Assembly: GCA_003499525.1 (NCBI GenBank)
Contig: DNTB01000050.1
Location: 1-8,551 of the forward strand
Direction of reading: 5' to 3'
Length of the DNA stretch: 8,551 bases
DNA from: Flavobacteriales bacterium
Lineage (GTDB): Bacteria; Bacteroidota; Bacteroidia; Flavobacteriales_G; Salibacteraceae
Shown: piece after piece, positions 6,565 through 8,551 of the stretch
Numbering within the stretch: the stretch's first letter is position 1
How the letters are laid out: every line of letters starts with the position of its first letter
Position numbers and translations under genes: made by a program
The notes under the pieces: model-generated
What the model was told of the DNA's origin: nothing
Database searches by the model: none
Seen by the model: only the letters and a program-made list of their open reading frames with translations

Positions 6565-7578
6565 ATGAACACCCCTTTCGCAAAAGAACTCGGCCTGTCG
6601 TTTCCACTTTTTATGGCTCCCATGTTTCTGGTTTCCAACCAGGAAATGGTGATTGCCGGCATTAAAAAAGGCATTGTGGGGTCTTTCCCGAGCTTGAATT
6701 TTAGAGAAAAAGGAGAGCTTGAAGCCGTGCTTGATGAATTGAACGAACAGGTATCACGACATCCGGGCACCTATGCAGTTAACCTCATCGCTCAGCGGAG
6801 TAACCCGATGTTCGACAAACATTTGGACATCTGTGTAGAAAAGAAAGTACCCATTTACATTACTTCATTGGGTTCCCCAAAGAAGGTGATCGAAAAGGCC
6901 CATAAATATGGAGCTAAGGTGTATTGTGACGTTACCAATATAAAATACGCTCAGAAAGTCTACGACCTGGGTTGCGATGGGTTTATTGCTGTGGGTCAGG
7001 GAGCTGGAGGGCATTCTGGAAATACTCCTTTAAACGTATTGGTGCCGGCTTTGAAAAAAAGATATAGCGATAAACCTGTTATTGCATCCGGAGGGATTGC
7101 CACAGGTGCAGGCATTGTATCTGCTCTTGCTTTGGGCGCTGATGCCGCCTACATCGGAACGCGATTTATCGCTTCTAACGAGTGTCCGGTAAATGAGGCG
7201 TATAAGTCCGCCATCGTCCGTGCCGGGATGGACGATATTGTGATGTCTTCAAAAATTTCAGGAACACCCGCAACTGTAATTAATACCGACTACGCCAAAA
7301 AAATTGGCTACAAGCAGAACTACATGGAAAAGCAACTCACCAAGAACAGAACGGTACGCAAGTATTTCAAAATGTGGGTGCAGTATTCCGGAATGAAAAA
7401 GTTGGAAGACTCCATCAAACCGGGAAACTATAAAACGCTGTGGGTAGCCGGAAAATCATCAGAATTGGTGGATGAAATAAAACCAGTCGGTAGAATTATT
7501 GATGATTTGATATTGGAAAGCAAAGAGTCATTGGATAAGCTGACCGCCTTGAATGCTACTACCCCCCAAAATCCATAA
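6565..7578 (+). CDS. Nitronate monooxygenase family flavoprotein
   Basis: This 337-aa protein is a TIM-barrel, FMN-dependent enzyme of the nitronate monooxygenase (former 2-nitropropane dioxygenase) family, which oxidises alkyl nitronates with oxygen in the cytoplasm. Visible family marks are LFMAPMFLVSN near the N terminus (15-25), IVGSFPSLNFRE (37-48), VGQGAGGHSG (143-152) with the family's histidine at H150, the phosphate-binding ASGGIATGAG (174-183), and GADAAYIGTRF (191-201). The C-terminal part WVAGKSSELVDEIKPVGRII (293-312) is also typical. Length is normal. The start at 6565 puts the APM motif at the usual distance. The real substrate cannot be told; related barrels act on other small molecules and in fatty-acid enoyl reduction (FabK). 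It is not related in function to the CRISPR genes and overlaps the next gene by 20 bp, tail to tail. Confidence 0.9.
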   Translation: MNTPFAKELGLSFPLFMAPMFLVSNQEMVIAGIKKGIVGSFPSLNFREKGELEAVLDELNEQVSRHPGTYAVNLIAQRSNPMFDKHLDICVEKKVPIYITSLGSPKKVIEKAHKYGAKVYCDVTNIKYAQKVYDLGCDGFIAVGQGAGGHSGNTPLNVLVPALKKRYSDKPVIASGGIATGAGIVSALALGADAAYIGTRFIASNECPVNEAYKSAIVRAGMDDIVMSSKISGTPATVINTDYAKKIGYKQNYMEKQLTKNRTVRKYFKMWVQYSGMKKLEDSIKPGNYKTLWVAGKSSELVDEIKPVGRIIDDLILESKESLDKLTALNATTPQNP

Positions 7579-8182
7579 CACAATTGACCTCAAAGTTTTT
7601 ATGGGGCTTGATACTCACACCTACATGGGTTAAGTCGCGATCGAGGATGTTATTTCGGTGCCCGTATCCTTTTACGCCATCGTCAATGAGTAAGTTCATA
7701 ACAATATCTAAAGGCTCGTGGTTTCCATAGTCACAGTTTTCTGCAACCATCTTGGGAAATTCCATCTCCAGAGGACTCAATCTTTTCTTTAACGTGGCCC
7801 CACCTGAACCATTATGTCCCATTCTGCCTTTTTTACCCATATCCGTAGCATGGGCAGAGGCAAATTGACTGAGGATTTCAGAGGGTTGCAATGCCTCTAT
7901 GTTTTTAACTGATGCCAAATCTTTCTGCAAAGACTTGGTGGCCTTGAGATCCAAAAGTCTTTTCGTTGCAGCATAAGGCTCCAGAACGTAGTTGTTAAAA
8001 TCATCGGGATATAATCGAGCCAGATTCATATAAAGGACGACCGTCTTCTCAGCATTGTTCATATAATCTACACTTCCGGCCGTGTTGGCCGACTGTAGCT
8101 GCTCTGCCGTCCATGGTTCGAGGTAGTCATAATCGATAGCAAAAAGATGAAGGAACAGAAGTATAGATGAAAAAATCTTCAT
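7559..8182 (-). CDS. Exported CAP (SCP-like) domain protein
   Basis: The 207-aa product starts with a short signal peptide (MKIFSSILLFLHLFA) and no lipobox cysteine, so it is likely periplasmic or secreted. The CAP domain covers about residues 43-207: EKTVVLYMNLARLYPDDF (45-62), FASAHATDMGKKGRMGHNG (107-125), MVAENCDYG (145-153) and GYGHRNNILDRDLTHVGVSI (172-191). The H111/H123, E148 and H175 residues are those expected to line the CAP cavity. Cysteines 150 and 201 could form a disulfide. Bacterial CAP proteins have no settled general function. ATG at 8182 is preferred to the in-frame GTG at 8188 because the signal peptide then begins normally with MK. The protein ends only five residues after the final strand (CVMDFGG), so it has no C-terminal extension. 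Its last 20 bp overlap the monooxygenase gene. Confidence 0.88.
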   Translation of the reverse strand: MKIFSSILLFLHLFAIDYDYLEPWTAEQLQSANTAGSVDYMNNAEKTVVLYMNLARLYPDDFNNYVLEPYAATKRLLDLKATKSLQKDLASVKNIEALQPSEILSQFASAHATDMGKKGRMGHNGSGGATLKKRLSPLEMEFPKMVAENCDYGNHEPLDIVMNLLIDDGVKGYGHRNNILDRDLTHVGVSIKPHKNFEVNCVMDFGG

Positions 8183-8194
8183 GAGCACAAGGGG

Positions 8195-8238
8195 TTAAAG
8201 CACTTTAATATACTTCGAATGTATTGTTTGGAAACAAT
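8195..8238. repeat. Two adjacent perfect palindromes upstream of the CAP gene
   Basis: TTAAAG-CA-CTTTAA (8195-8208) and ATTGTTT-GG-AAACAAT (8223-8238) are perfect inverted repeats with 2-nt centres, 14 bp apart. They lie between the CAP gene start and the transposase start. They may be operators for the CAP gene or part of the left end of the insertion sequence. Neither is followed by a T run on either strand, so terminators are unlikely. Confidence 0.4.
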
Positions 8239-8302
8239 GTATGTCCGTCTGAATGTAGAACATAAATAGATTACGGAGCGGGGCCTGAGGTTTGCTGAAA
8301 AT

Positions 8303-8551
8303 ATGATGATTATGACAGCAAAAGACTTCTTTAAACAGTTTCCAGATGAGTTGGCATGCGTTCACCACATGAAAAAAATGCGAGAGAAGAACGGGCTTGT
8401 GTGCCGAAAGTGCGCGTCGAAGCGATTGAGTTGGCTGAGCACGATTAATCGGTGGGAATGCATGGATTGCCGTGCAAAAACGACCATCCGGAGTGGCACC
8501 ATCATGATGCACAGCAAATTGCCGCTTCACACTTGGTATTACTGCATGTTC
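8303..8551 (+). CDS. IS1595-family transposase, N-terminal part
   Basis: An open frame of 83 codons runs off the window edge. It shows the N-terminal zinc ribbon of this family: C34-x2-C37 (LVCRKCASKRLSW) and C53-x2-C56 (WECMDCRAKTTIRSG). It is followed by TIRSGTIMMHSKLPLHTWYY (61-80), the typical link to the DDE-type (ISXO2-like) catalytic domain, which would lie beyond the window. Full-length members have roughly 300 residues. Three in-frame ATGs (8303, 8306, 8312) are possible starts; MTAKDFFKQFPDE from 8312 resembles the usual N terminus, and a GAGG lies 12 nt before 8303. Whether the gene is intact cannot be judged. Confidence 0.88.
   Translation, partial: MMIMTAKDFFKQFPDELACVHHMKKMREKNGLVCRKCASKRLSWLSTINRWECMDCRAKTTIRSGTIMMHSKLPLHTWYYCMF

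Larger units (their letters stand above)
8183..8551 (+). mobile_element. Left part of an IS1595-family insertion sequence
   Basis: The element is inferred from the transposase beginning at 8303. Its left end must lie somewhere in 8183-8302, but without the right end the terminal inverted repeat and the target duplication cannot be placed, so the start given is only the outer limit. The element runs out of the window. Confidence 0.5.

Noticed and set aside
8195..8530. Minus-strand open frame of 111 codons at the right end
   Set aside because: It is the complement of the IS1595 transposase start, which shows a clear CxxC zinc ribbon and family motif on the plus strand.

Overview
The window carries a nearly complete type II-C CRISPR-Cas locus from a member of the Bacteroidota. 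The phylum call rests on the 46-nt repeat with inverted GTTG..CAAC ends, the large (1462 aa) Cas9 of the Bacteroidota II-C type, A-rich start regions without strong Shine-Dalgarno sequences, and several matches to the Bacteroidota promoter pattern TTTG-N19-TAnnTTTG. No genus can be named from the sequence.

Layout from left to right. 1-172: the end of a CRISPR array (one cut repeat, two complete identical repeats, spacers of 29 and 30 nt). 157-218: a long hairpin made by the last repeat and a degenerate inverted half-repeat. 244-1484: cas2 and cas1 on the minus strand, overlapping by 4 bp (ATGA). 1485-1918: a 434-bp gap holding a probable cas9 terminator, a palindrome, a candidate cas1-cas2 promoter and a faint trace of decayed coding sequence. 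1919-6307: cas9 on the minus strand. 6336-6418: tracrRNA on the plus strand, just upstream of cas9 and divergent from it, with its own terminator. 6565-7578: a nitronate monooxygenase family gene (plus). 7559-8182: an exported CAP-domain protein (minus), overlapping the previous gene tail to tail by 20 bp. 8303-8551: the start of an IS1595-family transposase, cut by the window edge.

How the parts work together. Cas1 and Cas2 insert new spacers. The array is read on the plus strand, towards the cas genes; this direction follows from the tracrRNA anti-repeat, which pairs with the first 20 nt of the repeat (18 Watson-Crick pairs, one G-U, one mismatch). The crRNA:tracrRNA duplex loads Cas9, whose RuvC (D8, E742, H1067, D1070) and HNH (H868, N891) active sites are all present, so the system looks functional. 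No csn2 or cas4 is present, which defines subtype II-C.

The system itself belongs to a known class. The points most worth a second look are the tracrRNA region (antisense to the cas9 leader, with a built-in copy of the repeat's first 8 nt able to pair with the anti-repeat), the inverted half-repeat closing the array, promoter-like elements inside each repeat, and the sharp base-composition step between cas1-cas2 (GC about 50-58%) and cas9 (about 30-38%).
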